A stretch of DNA of 64,000 nucleotides from Streptomyces sp. NBC_00525 (GCF_036346595.1 NZ_CP107834.1:5146001-5210000); one strand, 5' to 3'. Shown: positions 25,907 to 35,484, counted from the first letter of the stretch. Notes: generated by a model from the letters alone, not told the origin. Numbers and translations are program-made.

Positions 25907-26818
25907 TCAGGCGGCGCTTCCGTCGTCCGTCTTGAGCGCCGGCGCACCGACTGCCTCCGGACCGCCCCCCGGCCCGTTGGTCACGACCGCGCCCGTGCTC
26001 TTCTTCCCGCGCCGCAGCCACCGCTCCAGCCAGCTCGCGAAGGACGTCAGGGCGAAGTTCAGCGCGAGGTAGATCAGCGCGATGATCGTGAAGCACGCGA
26101 TGGTGTTCGAACCGTAGTTCGCGGACATCGGCCGGACGGAGGCCAGCAGTTCCGGGTAGCTGAGGACGGCACCGCCCAGGGCGGTGTCCTTCACGATCAC
26201 CACGAGTTGGCTGACGATGGCCGGCAGCATGGCGGTGACCGCCTGCGGCAGCAGTACGAAGACCATCGTCTGGCCCTTGCGCATCCCGATCGCCTTGGCG
26301 GCGTCCGTCTGCCCGCGGGGGAGCGTCAGGATGCCGGCCCGCACGATCTCGGCGAGCACCGAGGCGTTGTAGAGCACCAGACCCGTCACCACGGCGTACA
26401 GCAGACGGGTGTCGGGGTCGAAGTCGGCGTACTCGGAGTACGCGGCGTTGGCGATGATCATCAGGAGCAGTACGGGGATGGCGCGGAAGAACTCCACGAC
26501 CACACCGCTCGGCACGCGTACCCAGCGGTGGTCCGAGAGCCGCCCGATCCCGAAGAGCGCGCCCAGCGGCAGCGCGATGAGCAGCGAGTAGAACGCCGCC
26601 TTGATGGTGTTCTGGAAGCCCGGCCAGATATACGTCTCCCACGCCTGGGTTCCGACGAAGAATGGCTTCCACTTGACCCAGTCGAGCTGATGCTTCTCGG
26701 CGAGACCGTCGTACACCCACCACACCGCCGCCGCGGCGGCCAGCACGAACAGCACGGTGTACAGGACGTTGCGCCGCTTGGCGCGGGGCCCCTGCGCGTC
26801 GTAGAGAACGGAACTCAT
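25907..26818 (-). CDS. gluD: Glutamate ABC transporter permease GluD
   Basis: A 303-residue permease of the polar amino acid family with one early transmembrane segment (near residues 18-38) and five more in the conserved domain. The EAA-like loop IGMRKGQTMVFVLLPQAV contacts the ATPase. Start ATG 26818 overlaps the gluC stop by 4 bases. A Gly/Pro-rich C-terminal tail is present. With GluC it forms the heterodimeric channel for glutamate uptake. The assignment rests on the family motifs and on the intact gluABCD order. Confidence 0.93.
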   Translation of the reverse strand: MSSVLYDAQGPRAKRRNVLYTVLFVLAAAAAVWWVYDGLAEKHQLDWVKWKPFFVGTQAWETYIWPGFQNTIKAAFYSLLIALPLGALFGIGRLSDHRWVRVPSGVVVEFFRAIPVLLLMIIANAAYSEYADFDPDTRLLYAVVTGLVLYNASVLAEIVRAGILTLPRGQTDAAKAIGMRKGQTMVFVLLPQAVTAMLPAIVSQLVVIVKDTALGGAVLSYPELLASVRPMSANYGSNTIACFTIIALIYLALNFALTSFASWLERWLRRGKKSTGAVVTNGPGGGPEAVGAPALKTDDGSAA

Positions 26819-27483
26819 CGCTTCACCGCCACCTTCTTGGCCACCCAGCCGAGGATCAGACCGGTCGGGAGGGTCAGGACGACGAAGCCGAGGACGAAGA
26901 CACCCGAGATCAGCAGCAGCTGGGCCTCGTTCTCGACCATTTCCTTCATCAGGTACGAGGCTTCGGCGACCCCGATCGCTGCTGCGACGGTGGTGTTCTT
27001 CGTCAGCGCGATGAGCACGTTGGACAGCGGGTTGACCACCGACCGGAACGCCTGCGGGAGCACGATCAGCCGCAGCACCTGGGTGAAGCTGAGCCCGAGC
27101 GCCCGCGCCGCCTCCGCCTGGCCCACCGGGACCGTGTTGATGCCCGAACGCAGGGCCTCGCACACGAACGAGGCGGTGTAGACGATGAAGGCGAGCACCG
27201 CGAGCCGGAAGTTGATGACCTTGAAGTCACCATCGCCACCGAGCGTGATCTGCAGGGTCTGGAAGAGGCCCAGCGAGGCGAAGACGATGATCACGGTCAG
27301 CGGAATGTTCCGGATCACGTTCACGTAGGCGGTCGCGAAACCGCGCATCAGGGGGACCGGGCTGACCCTCATGCCGGCCAGCAGCGTTCCCCATATGAGG
27401 GAGCCGAGGGCGGAGAAGACGGTGAGTTTCACCGTGACCCAGAAGGCCCCCAGCAGGTCATAACCATCAAGAAAGTCGAACAC
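26815..27483 (-). CDS. gluC: Glutamate ABC transporter permease GluC
   Basis: A 222-residue permease with about five transmembrane segments; the conserved cytoplasmic loop EAARALGLSFTQVLRLIVLPQAFR is the site of contact with GluA. RNIPLTVIIVF and TKNTTVAAAIG are typical of amino acid (HisM/GlnP-type) permeases. It follows gluB after a 74-base gap with a strong hairpin, so it may be expressed at a lower level than the binding protein, as is common for such operons. Coupled to gluD by a 4-base overlap. Confidence 0.93.
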   Translation of the reverse strand: MFDFLDGYDLLGAFWVTVKLTVFSALGSLIWGTLLAGMRVSPVPLMRGFATAYVNVIRNIPLTVIIVFASLGLFQTLQITLGGDGDFKVINFRLAVLAFIVYTASFVCEALRSGINTVPVGQAEAARALGLSFTQVLRLIVLPQAFRSVVNPLSNVLIALTKNTTVAAAIGVAEASYLMKEMVENEAQLLLISGVFVLGFVVLTLPTGLILGWVAKKVAVKR

Positions 27484-27514
27484 GATCTCCCGCGCTTCCG
27501 CGTGTAGAGGGCGC

Positions 27515-27543
27515 GGCGCGCCGCCGGTCAGCGGCGGCGCGCC
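27515..27543 (-). terminator. Intercistronic hairpin between gluB and gluC
   Basis: A perfect 12-bp GC-only stem, 27515-27526 with 27532-27543, and a 5-base loop, just after the gluB stop. It could stabilise the gluB message or partly terminate before the permease genes. Confidence 0.6.
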
Positions 27544-27557
27544 CGGTCAGCCCTGCT

Positions 27558-28400
27558 TCACTTGACGACGTTGCCGATCTTCGGGGCGGGCTCGTTCTTG
27601 TAGCCGGCCGGACCGAAGTTGGCCTCGACCGCCTTGTCCCAGGAGCCGTCCTCGACCATCTTGGTCAGCGCGTCGTTGACCTTCTTCTTGAGGTCGGCGT
27701 CGCCCTTCTTCAGGCCGATGCCGTAGTTCTCGTTGGTCATCTTGAAGCCGGCCAGCTTGAACTTGCCCTTGTTGGCGTCCTGCGAGGCGTAGCCGGCCAG
27801 GATGCTGTCGTCCGTGGTCAGCGCGTCGACGGCCTTGTTCTCGAGGCCGGTCAGGCACTCGGAGTAGCCGCCGTACTCCAGCAGCTGCGCCTTCGGGGCC
27901 AGCTTGTCATGGACGTTCTGCGCGGAGGTCGAACCGGCGACCGAGCAGAGCTTCTTGTTGTTCAGGTCCTCGGGCTTCTTGAACGAGTCGTCGTCCGCGC
28001 GGACCAGGATGTCCTGGTGGGCCAGCAGGTACGGACCGGCGAAGTCGACCTTCTGCAGGCGCTCGTCGGTGATCGAGTAGGAGGCGACGATGAACTTGAC
28101 GTCACCGCGCGAGATCGCCGTCTCGCGGTCGGCGCTCTTCGTCTCCTTGAACTCGATGTTCTTGGCGTCGTAGCCGAGCTCCTTGGCGACGTACGTGGCG
28201 ACGTCGACGTCGAAGCCGGTGAACTTGCCGTCCGGGGTCTTCAGGCCGATACCCGGCTGGTCGATCTTGATGCCGATGGTGATCTTCTTGCCGTCGCCGG
28301 AGCCGGCCGCGTCGTCCTTGTCGTCGGAGCCGCAGGCGGTGGCGGTGAGGGCGAGAGCGAGCACGGCGGCCGAGGCGGCGGTGACCTTACGAAGCTGCAT
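27558..28400 (-). CDS. gluB: Glutamate-binding lipoprotein GluB
   Basis: A 280-residue periplasmic-type binding protein (SBP family 3). The signal peptide ends in the lipobox LTATAC, so the mature protein is lipid-anchored at Cys23. The two-lobed domain has FTGFDVDVATYVAKELGY and DALTTDDSILAGYAS; RETAISRGDVKFIVA is the ligand-contact region. It delivers glutamate to GluCD. Start ATG 28400 with GGGGAA upstream. A 71-base gap separates it from gluA, with no evident terminator. Confidence 0.94.
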   Translation of the reverse strand: MQLRKVTAASAAVLALALTATACGSDDKDDAAGSGDGKKITIGIKIDQPGIGLKTPDGKFTGFDVDVATYVAKELGYDAKNIEFKETKSADRETAISRGDVKFIVASYSITDERLQKVDFAGPYLLAHQDILVRADDDSFKKPEDLNNKKLCSVAGSTSAQNVHDKLAPKAQLLEYGGYSECLTGLENKAVDALTTDDSILAGYASQDANKGKFKLAGFKMTNENYGIGLKKGDADLKKKVNDALTKMVEDGSWDKAVEANFGPAGYKNEPAPKIGNVVK

Positions 28401-28471
28401 GGTGAGATTCCCCTGGGGTTGACGCGATGTGAGTGATCAGCAGATACGGAAGCCCGGTGCTGAAGGCTCCA

Positions 28472-29260
28472 TCAGTGGTGAAGGATCTTCGAAAGGAAGT
28501 CCTTGGCCCGGTCGCTGCGCGGGTTGCTGAAGAACTGGTCGGGCGTGGCCTCTTCGACGATCTTCCCGTCCGCCATGAAGACGACCCGGTTGGCCGCGGA
28601 GCGGGCGAAGCCCATCTCGTGGGTGACGACGACCATCGTCATGCCCTCGCGGGCGAGCTGCTGCATGACCTCCAGCACCTCGTTGATCATCTCCGGGTCG
28701 AGCGCCGAGGTCGGCTCGTCGAAGAGCATGACCTTCGGGTCCATCGCCAGGGCCCGCGCGATCGCCACGCGCTGCTGCTGGCCGCCGGACAGCTGGGAGG
28801 GGTACTTGTCGGCCTGGGTGCCGACGCCCACCCGGTCGAGCAGCGCACGCGCCTTGTCCTCGGCCGCCTTCTTGTCCGCCTTGCGGACCTTCAGCTGGCC
28901 GAGCGTCACGTTCTCCAGGACCGTCTTGTGGGCGAAGAGGTTGAACGACTGGAAGACCATGCCGACATCGGCCCGCAGCCGCGCCAGCTCCCGGCCCTCG
29001 TCGGGCAGCGGCTTCCCGTCGATCGAGATCGAGCCCGAGTCGATCGTCTCCAGCCGGTTGATCGTGCGGCACAGCGTGGACTTCCCGGACCCGGACGGCC
29101 CGATGACGACCACGACCTCGCCGCGGGCGATCGTCAGGTCGATGTCCTGGAGCACATGCAGTGCGCCGAAGTGCTTGTTGACGTTGCTCAGCACGACCAG
29201 ATCGCCGGCGGGCGCGGGTGCAGCGTCCTCGGCGCCCTTGGTCACTGAAACTCCGCTCAT
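28472..29260 (-). CDS. gluA: Glutamate ABC transporter ATPase GluA
   Basis: A 262-residue ABC ATPase: Walker [11 protein letters not shown]-loop FQSFNLF, signature LSGGQQQR, Walker [13 protein letters not shown], and the switch histidine in VVVTHEMG. It energises glutamate uptake with GluBCD. A ~20-residue N-terminal extension precedes the conserved domain. First gene of the operon; an AGGAGGACGG ribosome site lies upstream of ATG 29260, somewhat farther than usual. The promoter must lie in the 338-bp region shared with the divergent response regulator gene. Confidence 0.95.
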   Translation of the reverse strand: MSGVSVTKGAEDAAPAPAGDLVVLSNVNKHFGALHVLQDIDLTIARGEVVVVIGPSGSGKSTLCRTINRLETIDSGSISIDGKPLPDEGRELARLRADVGMVFQSFNLFAHKTVLENVTLGQLKVRKADKKAAEDKARALLDRVGVGTQADKYPSQLSGGQQQRVAIARALAMDPKVMLFDEPTSALDPEMINEVLEVMQQLAREGMTMVVVTHEMGFARSAANRVVFMADGKIVEEATPDQFFSNPRSDRAKDFLSKILHH

Positions 29261-29598
29261 CGGCTTCTAGCTCCGTCCTCCTCGATTGGGAAGGACCCTA
29301 GTGACGCAGTGCTACCAGCGTCATTACATCTGAGCGGAAATTGAGCATAACGATCCGGCGGCAACCGGACACTCCGTGTGAAGGGGACGTCACGCCAGTC
29401 GTACCGGGCGTACCGGGTGCATAACAGAAACCCGGATGTATCGGGCAGGCCCTTGACTGTCCACCCCTCATCGGCGTGGATTCCCTGGTACACCCCTATG
29501 GGGAACACCCCGGAACGGGGAAGTGACCAGGGGCGTACACGACCGTACGCACACACCGACACACACCCGGCACACGCCACCGTCGGAGAGGGGGTTCC
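29261..29598. other. 338-bp divergent regulatory region between gluA and a two-component system
   Basis: No gene is visible. A 9-bp tandem repeat (GTACCGGGC at 29401-29409, GTACCGGGT at 29410-29418) and a TTGACT hexamer at 29453-29458 oriented toward the response regulator are present, but I find no convincing -10 partner. Direct repeats near a response-regulator gene could be its own binding site. Confidence 0.4.
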
Positions 29599-30291
29599 AT
29601 GAGACTGCTGCTCGTCGAGGACGACAACCATGTCGCCGCCGCCCTGTCCGCGATCCTCGCCCGGCATGGCTTCCAGGTGGTCCACGCACGCAGCGGCGAC
29701 GAGGCCCTCCAGGCCCTCCTGCCCACCGACACCGAGCCGTTCGGCGTCGTGCTCCTCGACCTCGGGCTGCCCGACCAGGACGGCTACGAGGTGTGCGGCA
29801 AGATCCGCAAGCGCAGCTCGGTGCCCGTGATCATGGTGACCGCCCGCGCCGACGTACGCTCCCGCATCCACGGGCTCAACCTCGGCGCCGACGACTACGT
29901 GACCAAGCCGTACGACACCGGCGAACTGCTCGCCCGCATCCACGCGGTCAGCCGCCGCAAGACGAGCAACGAGGACACCGTGTCCACCCCCGCCGCCGCA
30001 CTGCGCCTCGGCCACGTCAGCATCGAGCTGCCGACCCGCCGGGTCAGCGTCGACGGCGCCGAGGTCCAGCTCACCCGCAAGGAGTTCGACCTGCTCGCCC
30101 TGCTCGCACAGCGGCCCGGCGTGGTCTTCCGCCGCGAACAGATCATCAGCGAGGTGTGGCGCACCAGCTGGGAGGGAACAGGGCGCACGCTGGAGGTGCA
30201 CGTCGCCTCGCTGCGCTCCAAACTCCGGCTGCCCGCACTCATCGAGACGGTGCGCGGGGTCGGCTACCGCCTCGTCTCCCCGCACGCGTAA
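29599..30291 (+). CDS. OmpR/PhoB-family response regulator
   Basis: A 230-residue regulator. The receiver domain (residues 1-115) has the acidic pair EDD at 7-9, phosphoacceptor Asp54 in VVLLDLGLP, Thr81 and Lys103 in VTKPYD. The C-terminal winged-helix domain (about 130-228) contains RKEFDLLALLAQRPG and a TLEVHVASLRSKL recognition helix. It pairs with the histidine kinase 15 bases downstream. Divergent to the glutamate transporter, which it could regulate, though nothing in the sequence proves this. ATG 29599 is preceded by GGAGAGGGG. Confidence 0.95.
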   Translation: MRLLLVEDDNHVAAALSAILARHGFQVVHARSGDEALQALLPTDTEPFGVVLLDLGLPDQDGYEVCGKIRKRSSVPVIMVTARADVRSRIHGLNLGADDYVTKPYDTGELLARIHAVSRRKTSNEDTVSTPAAALRLGHVSIELPTRRVSVDGAEVQLTRKEFDLLALLAQRPGVVFRREQIISEVWRTSWEGTGRTLEVHVASLRSKLRLPALIETVRGVGYRLVSPHA

Positions 30292-30306
30292 AGGCGTTCG
30301 TCCCCG

Positions 30307-31701
30307 GTGCGTACCCGGCTGCTTCCGCTGCTCATCGTCCTGATGGCGAGCGTGCTGCTCGCGCTCGGCTTCCCGCTCGCCGTCAGCGTGGCGGCCGCCG
30401 AGCAGCAACGCGTCGTGATCGACCGGATCGACGACACGGCCCGCTTCGCCGCACTCGCCCAGTTCATCACCGAGCGCACCAACGGCTACGACGAGCGGCG
30501 CCGTACCCTCCAGACCGAACTGGAAACGTACGACTCCGTGTACGGCATCCGGGCCGGCGTCTTCTACCGCGACGACTCCGCCATGGCCAAGGCCCCGGCC
30601 TCCTGGCGGCTGCCCGTCGAGGGCGAGGGCCGCGCCGCGTTCAACGAGGCACTGCTCGGCCGCCGCAGCCACGACCCGCCGCAGGTCTGGCCCTGGCAGG
30701 ACGGCCGCGTGGTCGTAGCCTCGCCCGTCGTACGCGACGGAGACGTCATCGCCGTCGTCGTCATCGACTCGCCGACCGGCCAGATGCGCGCCGACACCCT
30801 GCGCGGCTGGCTCCTCGTCGCGGCCGGCGAGGCCATCGCGATGCTGGTCGCCGTAGGCGCCGCCATCCGCCTCACCGGCTGGGTGCTGCTCCCCGTCAAG
30901 ACCCTGGACGCCGCCGCCCACGACATCGCCAGCGGCCGGATGCGCTCCCGCGTCGTGGCCTCCGGCGGCCCCCCGGAACTCCGGCGGCTGGCCCGCTCGT
31001 TCAACGAGATGGCCGACAACGTCGAGGACGTGCTGGAGCAGCAGCGCGCCTTCGTCGCCGACGCCTCCCACCAGCTGCGCAACCCGCTGGCCGCGCTGCT
31101 CCTGCGCATCGAACTGCTCGCCCTCGAACTCCCCGAGGGCAACGAGGAGATCGCCTCCGTACGCACCGAGGGCCGCCGCCTCGGACAGGTCCTCGACGAC
31201 CTGCTCGACCTGGCACTCGCCGAGCACGCCGAGAGCGACCTCCAGCTCACCGACATCGGCGCGCTCACCGCCGAACGGGTCGCGTCCTGGCGCCCGGTCG
31301 CCGAGGAGAAGGGCGTCCGGCTGCGCGCCGGAGGGCCGCCCGCCGTCACCGCATGGGCCGACCCCATCGCCCTGTCCAGCGCCCTCGACGCCATCATCGA
31401 CAACGCCCTCAAGTTCACCCCGGCCGGCGAGGAGGTCGACGTCACTGTCGCCTCCGGCAGCCGGCACGTCACCGTCGTCGTCGCGGACGGCGGTCCCGGC
31501 CTCACCGACCAGGAACTCGAACGGGTCGGCGACCGCTTCTGGCGCAGCTCCCAGCACCAGAACATCCAGGGCTCGGGCCTCGGCCTCTCCATCTCCCGGA
31601 CGCTCCTGGCGGCCGGCGGCGGCTCGCTGTCGTACGCGCGCAAGGAGCCGTACGGACTGAGCGTGACGGTCTCCGTGCCGCGCCACGACCCGAAGGGCTG
31701 A
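30307..31701 (+). CDS. Sensor histidine kinase
   Basis: A 464-residue transmembrane kinase. TM1 is at residues 5-30, an extracytoplasmic sensor of about 130 residues follows, TM2 is near 168-190, then HAMP, the H-box FVADASHQLRNPLA with His255, an N-box (IIDNALKFTPAG), G1 VVVADGGPGL and G2 GSGLGLSI. It probably phosphorylates the adjacent regulator. GTG 30307 begins 15 bases after the regulator stop. Neither the sensor loop nor its neighbours name the signal. Confidence 0.94.
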   Translation: MRTRLLPLLIVLMASVLLALGFPLAVSVAAAEQQRVVIDRIDDTARFAALAQFITERTNGYDERRRTLQTELETYDSVYGIRAGVFYRDDSAMAKAPASWRLPVEGEGRAAFNEALLGRRSHDPPQVWPWQDGRVVVASPVVRDGDVIAVVVIDSPTGQMRADTLRGWLLVAAGEAIAMLVAVGAAIRLTGWVLLPVKTLDAAAHDIASGRMRSRVVASGGPPELRRLARSFNEMADNVEDVLEQQRAFVADASHQLRNPLAALLLRIELLALELPEGNEEIASVRTEGRRLGQVLDDLLDLALAEHAESDLQLTDIGALTAERVASWRPVAEEKGVRLRAGGPPAVTAWADPIALSSALDAIIDNALKFTPAGEEVDVTVASGSRHVTVVVADGGPGLTDQELERVGDRFWRSSQHQNIQGSGLGLSISRTLLAAGGGSLSYARKEPYGLSVTVSVPRHDPKG

Positions 31702-31713
31702 GGCGCGGAGCCG

Positions 31714-32712
31714 TTACGGCTTGACCGAGCGGTAGTAGCGCTTGGCGCCCTCGTGCAGCGGAAGCGGATCGGTGTAGATCGCCGTCCGCAGGTCCACCAG
31801 CTGGGCCGCGTGCACCTCGCGCCCGATGCGGTCCCGGCTGTCGATGACGGTACGGGTGAACGCCTCCGTCATCGCCGCGTCCGTGCGGTCCGTGGTGACC
31901 AGCACATTGGCGACCGCCACCGTGGGAACGGCCTGACCCTGCTGCGCCTTGCGGTACGCGTCGGCCGGCATCACGGCCGAACGGTAGTAGCGCGTCGGGC
32001 CGCCCGCCGCCTGGAGCCGCTTGATCAGGGCGTCCTCCAGCGGTACGAGCCGCACCGGGAACCGGTCCGACAGATCGGCCACCGCCGTCGTCGGCAGCCC
32101 GCCGGACCAGAAGAACGCGTCGAGCTCGCCCTCCTCCAGCAGCTTCGGCATGGTGTCGATGCCCACCGACAGCGGCGTCACATCCTCGACGGGGTCGAGC
32201 CCCGCCGCCGTCATCAGCCGGTCCGCGACCAGCTTCACCCCGGACCCCGGCTGCCCCACCGCGACCCTGCGGCCCCGCAGATCCGCCACGCTCCCGATGT
32301 CCGAATCCCGCTTCACGACCAGCTGTATGTAGTCGTCGTACAGCCGCACACAGCCGCGCAGCCGCTCGTAGCCGGGCTTGCGGGCACGCAGATAGGTGGC
32401 GACGGCGTCGGTGGTGGCGATGGTGAAGTCCGCCTCGCCGGCCGCGACCCTGGCGAGGTTCTGTTGCGAACCCTCGCTGGTCTGGAGCTTTATCGACACG
32501 CGGGGAAGATCCTTGGCCAGGGCACCCTTCAGCCGCTCCCCGTACCGCTGGTAGACGCCGCTGCGCACCCCCGTACTGAACGACAGGCTGCCCTTGGGCT
32601 CCGGATCGCCGAGCGGGAACAGCCACCAGAGCAGCGTGCCGAGCACGACGGCGAGAGCGGCGCCCGCCCGGACGGAGCGGCGCCGGCCGATTCGGGACAG
32701 GGCCGGGAGCAT
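31714..32712 (-). CDS. TAXI-family TRAP transporter solute-binding protein
   Basis: A 332-residue protein with an Arg-rich N-terminus and one hydrophobic anchor ([17 protein letters not shown], about residues 16-32), followed by a type II binding-protein fold of the TAXI class ([43 protein letters not shown]). TAXI proteins normally bring dicarboxylates or amino acids to a TRAP DctM-type permease. No permease gene is nearby, so either the partner lies elsewhere or the protein acts as a sensor beside the two-component system encoded convergently 12 bases away. Confidence 0.88.
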   Translation of the reverse strand: MLPALSRIGRRRSVRAGAALAVVLGTLLWWLFPLGDPEPKGSLSFSTGVRSGVYQRYGERLKGALAKDLPRVSIKLQTSEGSQQNLARVAAGEADFTIATTDAVATYLRARKPGYERLRGCVRLYDDYIQLVVKRDSDIGSVADLRGRRVAVGQPGSGVKLVADRLMTAAGLDPVEDVTPLSVGIDTMPKLLEEGELDAFFWSGGLPTTAVADLSDRFPVRLVPLEDALIKRLQAAGGPTRYYRSAVMPADAYRKAQQGQAVPTVAVANVLVTTDRTDAAMTEAFTRTVIDSRDRIGREVHAAQLVDLRTAIYTDPLPLHEGAKRYYRSVKP

Positions 32713-32760
32713 GGCGGCGATCCTGCCAGGTGGCCACCGGCCCTGGCCAGGGCCGTCCGC

Positions 32761-32819
32761 CGGATCACCCCCGGATCACCCCCGGCTCGCCCACCGGACC
32801 GCCTGCCGGATCGCCCGCC
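32761..32819. repeat. Degenerate 11-12 bp tandem repeat upstream of miaB
   Basis: CGGATCACCCC occurs twice in tandem at 32761-32782 and then decays through about three more units (CGGCTCGCCCA, CCGGACCGCCTG, CCGGATCGCCCG). It lies between the divergent TAXI and miaB genes and may be variable in copy number. Confidence 0.7.
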
Positions 32820-32846
32820 CGAGGCGGACGGGTGCCGGGCAGCGCC

Positions 32847-32852
32847 TACCCT
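32847..32852 (+). promoter_or_regulatory. Putative -10 hexamer of miaB (leaderless)
   Basis: TACCCT ends 6 bases before ATG 32859; no Shine-Dalgarno is present. Confidence 0.45.
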
Positions 32853-32858
32853 TGTCGC

Positions 32859-34379
32859 ATGAGCAGCGGCAACCGGAGCGAAGCAGTGGACGTCAGAAGA
32901 AGCTATGAGGTGCGCACCTACGGGTGCCAGATGAACGTCCACGACTCCGAGCGCTTGTCGGGGCTCCTGGAGGACGCCGGATACGTCCGGGCGCCCGAGG
33001 GCTCCGACGGCGACGCCGACGTCGTCGTCTTCAACACCTGCGCCGTCCGCGAGAACGCCGACAACAAGCTGTACGGCAACCTCGGCCGGCTCGCCCCGAT
33101 GAAGACCAAGCGCCCCGGCATGCAGATCGCCGTCGGCGGCTGCCTCGCCCAGAAGGACCGCGACACCATCGTCCGGCGCGCCCCCTGGGTCGACGTCGTC
33201 TTCGGCACGCACAACATCGGCAAGCTGCCCGTGCTGCTGGAGCGCGCCCGCGTCCAGGAGGAGGCGCAGGTCGAGATCGCCGAGTCCCTGGAGGCCTTCC
33301 CCTCCACGCTGCCCACCCGCCGCGAGTCCGCGTACGCCGCGTGGGTCTCCATCTCCGTGGGCTGCAACAACACCTGCACCTTCTGCATCGTCCCGGCCCT
33401 GCGCGGGAAGGAGAAGGACCGCCGCACCGGCGACATCCTCGCCGAGATCGAGGCCCTGGTCGCCGAAGGCGTCTCCGAGATCACCCTCCTCGGACAGAAC
33501 GTCAACGCGTACGGCTCCGACATCGGCGACCGGGAGGCGTTCTCCAAGCTGCTGCGCGCCTGCGGGAAGATCGAGGGCCTGGAGCGCGTCCGCTTCACCT
33601 CGCCGCACCCCCGCGACTTCACCGACGACGTCATCGCCGCCATGGCCGAGACGCCCAACGTGATGCCGCAGCTGCACATGCCGATGCAGTCCGGATCGGA
33701 CAAGGTCCTCAAGGCGATGCGCCGCTCGTACCGGCAGGAACGCTTCCTCGGCATCATCGAGAAGGTCCGCGCCGCGATGCCCGACGCCGCCATCTCCACC
33801 GACATCATCGTCGGCTTCCCCGGCGAGACCGAGGAGGACTTCGGGCAGACCATGCACGCGGTCCGCGAGGCCCGCTTCGCGAACGCCTTCACCTTCCAGT
33901 ACTCCAAGCGGCCCGGCACCCCCGCCGCCGACATGGAGGGGCAGATCCCCAAGGAGGTCGTCCAGGAACGCTACATGCGCCTGTCCGCCCTCCAGGAGTC
34001 GATCTCCTGGGACGAGAACAAGAAGCAGATCGGCCGCACCCTGGAGGTCATGGTCGCCGAGGGCGAGGGCCGCAAGGACGGCGCCACCCACCGGCTGTCC
34101 GGCCGCGCCCCCGACAACCGCCTGGTCCACTTCACCAAGCCGGACCAGGACGTGCGCCCCGGCGACGTGGTGACCGTCGAGATCACCTACGCCGCCCCGC
34201 ACCACCTGCTCGCCGAGGGCGCCCCGGTCGCGGTGCGCAGGACCCGCTCGGGCGACGCCTGGGAGAAGCGCAACGCGGCCGAGGCCGCCAAGCCGGCCGG
34301 CGTCATGCTCGGCCTGCCCGGCATCGGCGCCCCGGCGCCCCTGCCCGCGACGGCCGCGCCGGGCTGCGGCTGCGACTGA
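32859..34379 (+). CDS. miaB: tRNA-2-methylthio-N6-isopentenyladenosine synthase MiaB
   Basis: A 506-residue radical-SAM methylthiotransferase that adds a methylthio group to i6A37 of tRNA. The auxiliary cluster cysteines are Cys23 ([10 protein letters not shown]), Cys61 (NTCAVREN) and Cys95 (GGCLAQK); the radical SAM motif CNNTCTFC gives Cys169, Cys173 and Cys176. A C-terminal TRAM domain follows (about residues 390-455). Start ATG 32859 is chosen over an upstream frame because of the -10-like element 6 bases before it. Its substrate is made by MiaA, encoded 1.2 kb downstream. Confidence 0.97.
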   Translation: MSSGNRSEAVDVRRSYEVRTYGCQMNVHDSERLSGLLEDAGYVRAPEGSDGDADVVVFNTCAVRENADNKLYGNLGRLAPMKTKRPGMQIAVGGCLAQKDRDTIVRRAPWVDVVFGTHNIGKLPVLLERARVQEEAQVEIAESLEAFPSTLPTRRESAYAAWVSISVGCNNTCTFCIVPALRGKEKDRRTGDILAEIEALVAEGVSEITLLGQNVNAYGSDIGDREAFSKLLRACGKIEGLERVRFTSPHPRDFTDDVIAAMAETPNVMPQLHMPMQSGSDKVLKAMRRSYRQERFLGIIEKVRAAMPDAAISTDIIVGFPGETEEDFGQTMHAVREARFANAFTFQYSKRPGTPAADMEGQIPKEVVQERYMRLSALQESISWDENKKQIGRTLEVMVAEGEGRKDGATHRLSGRAPDNRLVHFTKPDQDVRPGDVVTVEITYAAPHHLLAEGAPVAVRRTRSGDAWEKRNAAEAAKPAGVMLGLPGIGAPAPLPATAAPGCGCD

Positions 34380-34444
34380 GCCCTCGGTACGGGGACGGGC
34401 GCGCGGCCCGGTACGCGACCGGGGCGGGCAGGGGCGCCGGGCAG

Positions 34445-34450
34445 TACGCT
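34445..34450 (+). promoter_or_regulatory. Putative -10 hexamer of the extradiol-like gene (leaderless)
   Basis: TACGCT ends 7 bases before ATG 34458. Confidence 0.45.
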
Positions 34451-34457
34451 GCCGACC

Positions 34458-35171
34458 ATGCTTGTCGCCGCCGCAGTCTGCCCCTGTCCGCCGCTGCTCG
34501 TCCCCGATGTGGCCGCCGGTGCCGCGCCCGAACTGGACGCCGCCCGCACGGCGTGCACCGACGCCCTGGGCGTCCTCGCGGCCTCCCGGCCCGACCTGCT
34601 CGTGGTGATCGGCCCGGCCGCGCAGGCCGGGCGCGGCCCCCACCCGGAAGGGGCCGCCGGCGACTTCCGGGAATTCGGCGTCGACGTGGAGGTTCGGCTC
34701 GGCCGGGACCGGGGAACACCGCCGGACCGCCCGCTGCCGCCGTCGCTCGCCGTGGGCGCCTGGCTCCTCGCCCGCACCGGCTGGGCGGACGCGCCCGTCG
34801 AGGGCCTCGGCGTGGGCGAACCGCTGGAGACCGCCCGCTGCGTGGAGACCGGGCGGGAGCTGGCCCGTCGCGCGGACCGGGTCGCCCTGCTGGTGATGGG
34901 CGACGGCAGCGCCTGCCGCACCGTGAAGGCTCCGGGCTACCTGGACGAGCGCGCCGCCGACTTCGACGCGGCCGCCGCACGGGCCCTCGGCGCCGCCGAC
35001 CCGGAGGCGCTGACCGCGCTGGACGAGGCCCTGGCGTACGAACTCAAGGCCGCCGGGCGCGCGCCCTGGCAGGTGCTCGCCGGGGCGGCCGAGGGCGCCG
35101 GCCTCGACGGGCGGCTGCTGTACGAGGACGCGCCGTACGGGGTGGGCTACCTGGTCGCCGCCTGGTCCTGA
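34458..35171 (+). CDS. Class III extradiol dioxygenase LigB-like protein
   Basis: A 237-residue protein that starts MLVAAAVCPCPPLLVP and continues LLVVIGPAA, resembling the LigB-fold (class III extradiol dioxygenase) proteins present between miaB and miaA in streptomycetes. In genuine LigB enzymes two histidines and a glutamate bind iron; here the expected early histidine position is CPCPPLL, so iron binding is doubtful. Late conserved parts are VMGDGSACRT and LLYEDAPYGVGYLVA. Function unknown; it is probably a non-dioxygenase member. Leaderless start proposed. Confidence 0.78.
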   Translation: MLVAAAVCPCPPLLVPDVAAGAAPELDAARTACTDALGVLAASRPDLLVVIGPAAQAGRGPHPEGAAGDFREFGVDVEVRLGRDRGTPPDRPLPPSLAVGAWLLARTGWADAPVEGLGVGEPLETARCVETGRELARRADRVALLVMGDGSACRTVKAPGYLDERAADFDAAAARALGAADPEALTALDEALAYELKAAGRAPWQVLAGAAEGAGLDGRLLYEDAPYGVGYLVAAWS

Positions 35172-35189
35172 ACGGACCGCCCCACGGCG

Positions 35190-35223
35190 AAGGGCCCCGG
35201 AGCGGTCGCGCTCCGGGGCCCTT
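35190..35223. terminator. Bidirectional terminator
   Basis: A perfect 15-bp stem, 35190-35204 with 35209-35223, loop GTCG, lies between two convergent genes and can serve both. Confidence 0.88.
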
Positions 35224-35244
35224 CCGCGTCTACGCCGCAGCGCG

Positions 35245-35484
35245 TCAGGCGGCCGGCGGCGGCGTCGTGCCGTCGTTCTTGTTCGCCAGCTTGTCCACCG
35301 CGTCCTTGGCCTTCTGCCGGCCGGTCACGATCTTGTCGCTGTACTTGCCCTTGGTCTTCTGGTCCACCGTACGGGCGGCCTTCTCCAGGCCCTGGTCGAT
35401 CTTGTCCCCGTGCTGCTGCGCGAGGTCGCTGACCTTCTCCTTCGCCGGGGCCAGCTTCGCCTTCACACTGTCCATGAAGCCCAT
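35245..35484 (-). CDS. Small antitoxin-like protein (Rv0909/MT0933 family)
   Basis: A 79-residue, highly charged helical protein beginning MGFMDSVKAKLAPAKEKV with KADKxx-type repeats (GDKIDQGLEKAARTVDQKT, GKYSDKI). It matches the family annotated as antitoxin Rv0909/MT0933 in actinobacteria, where the toxin gene is often next door. No toxin gene is visible on either side, so it may be an orphan or serve another role, such as a stress-response CsbD-like protein. ATG 35484 has AGAAGG upstream at good spacing. Confidence 0.8.
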   Translation of the reverse strand: MGFMDSVKAKLAPAKEKVSDLAQQHGDKIDQGLEKAARTVDQKTKGKYSDKIVTGRQKAKDAVDKLANKNDGTTPPPAA

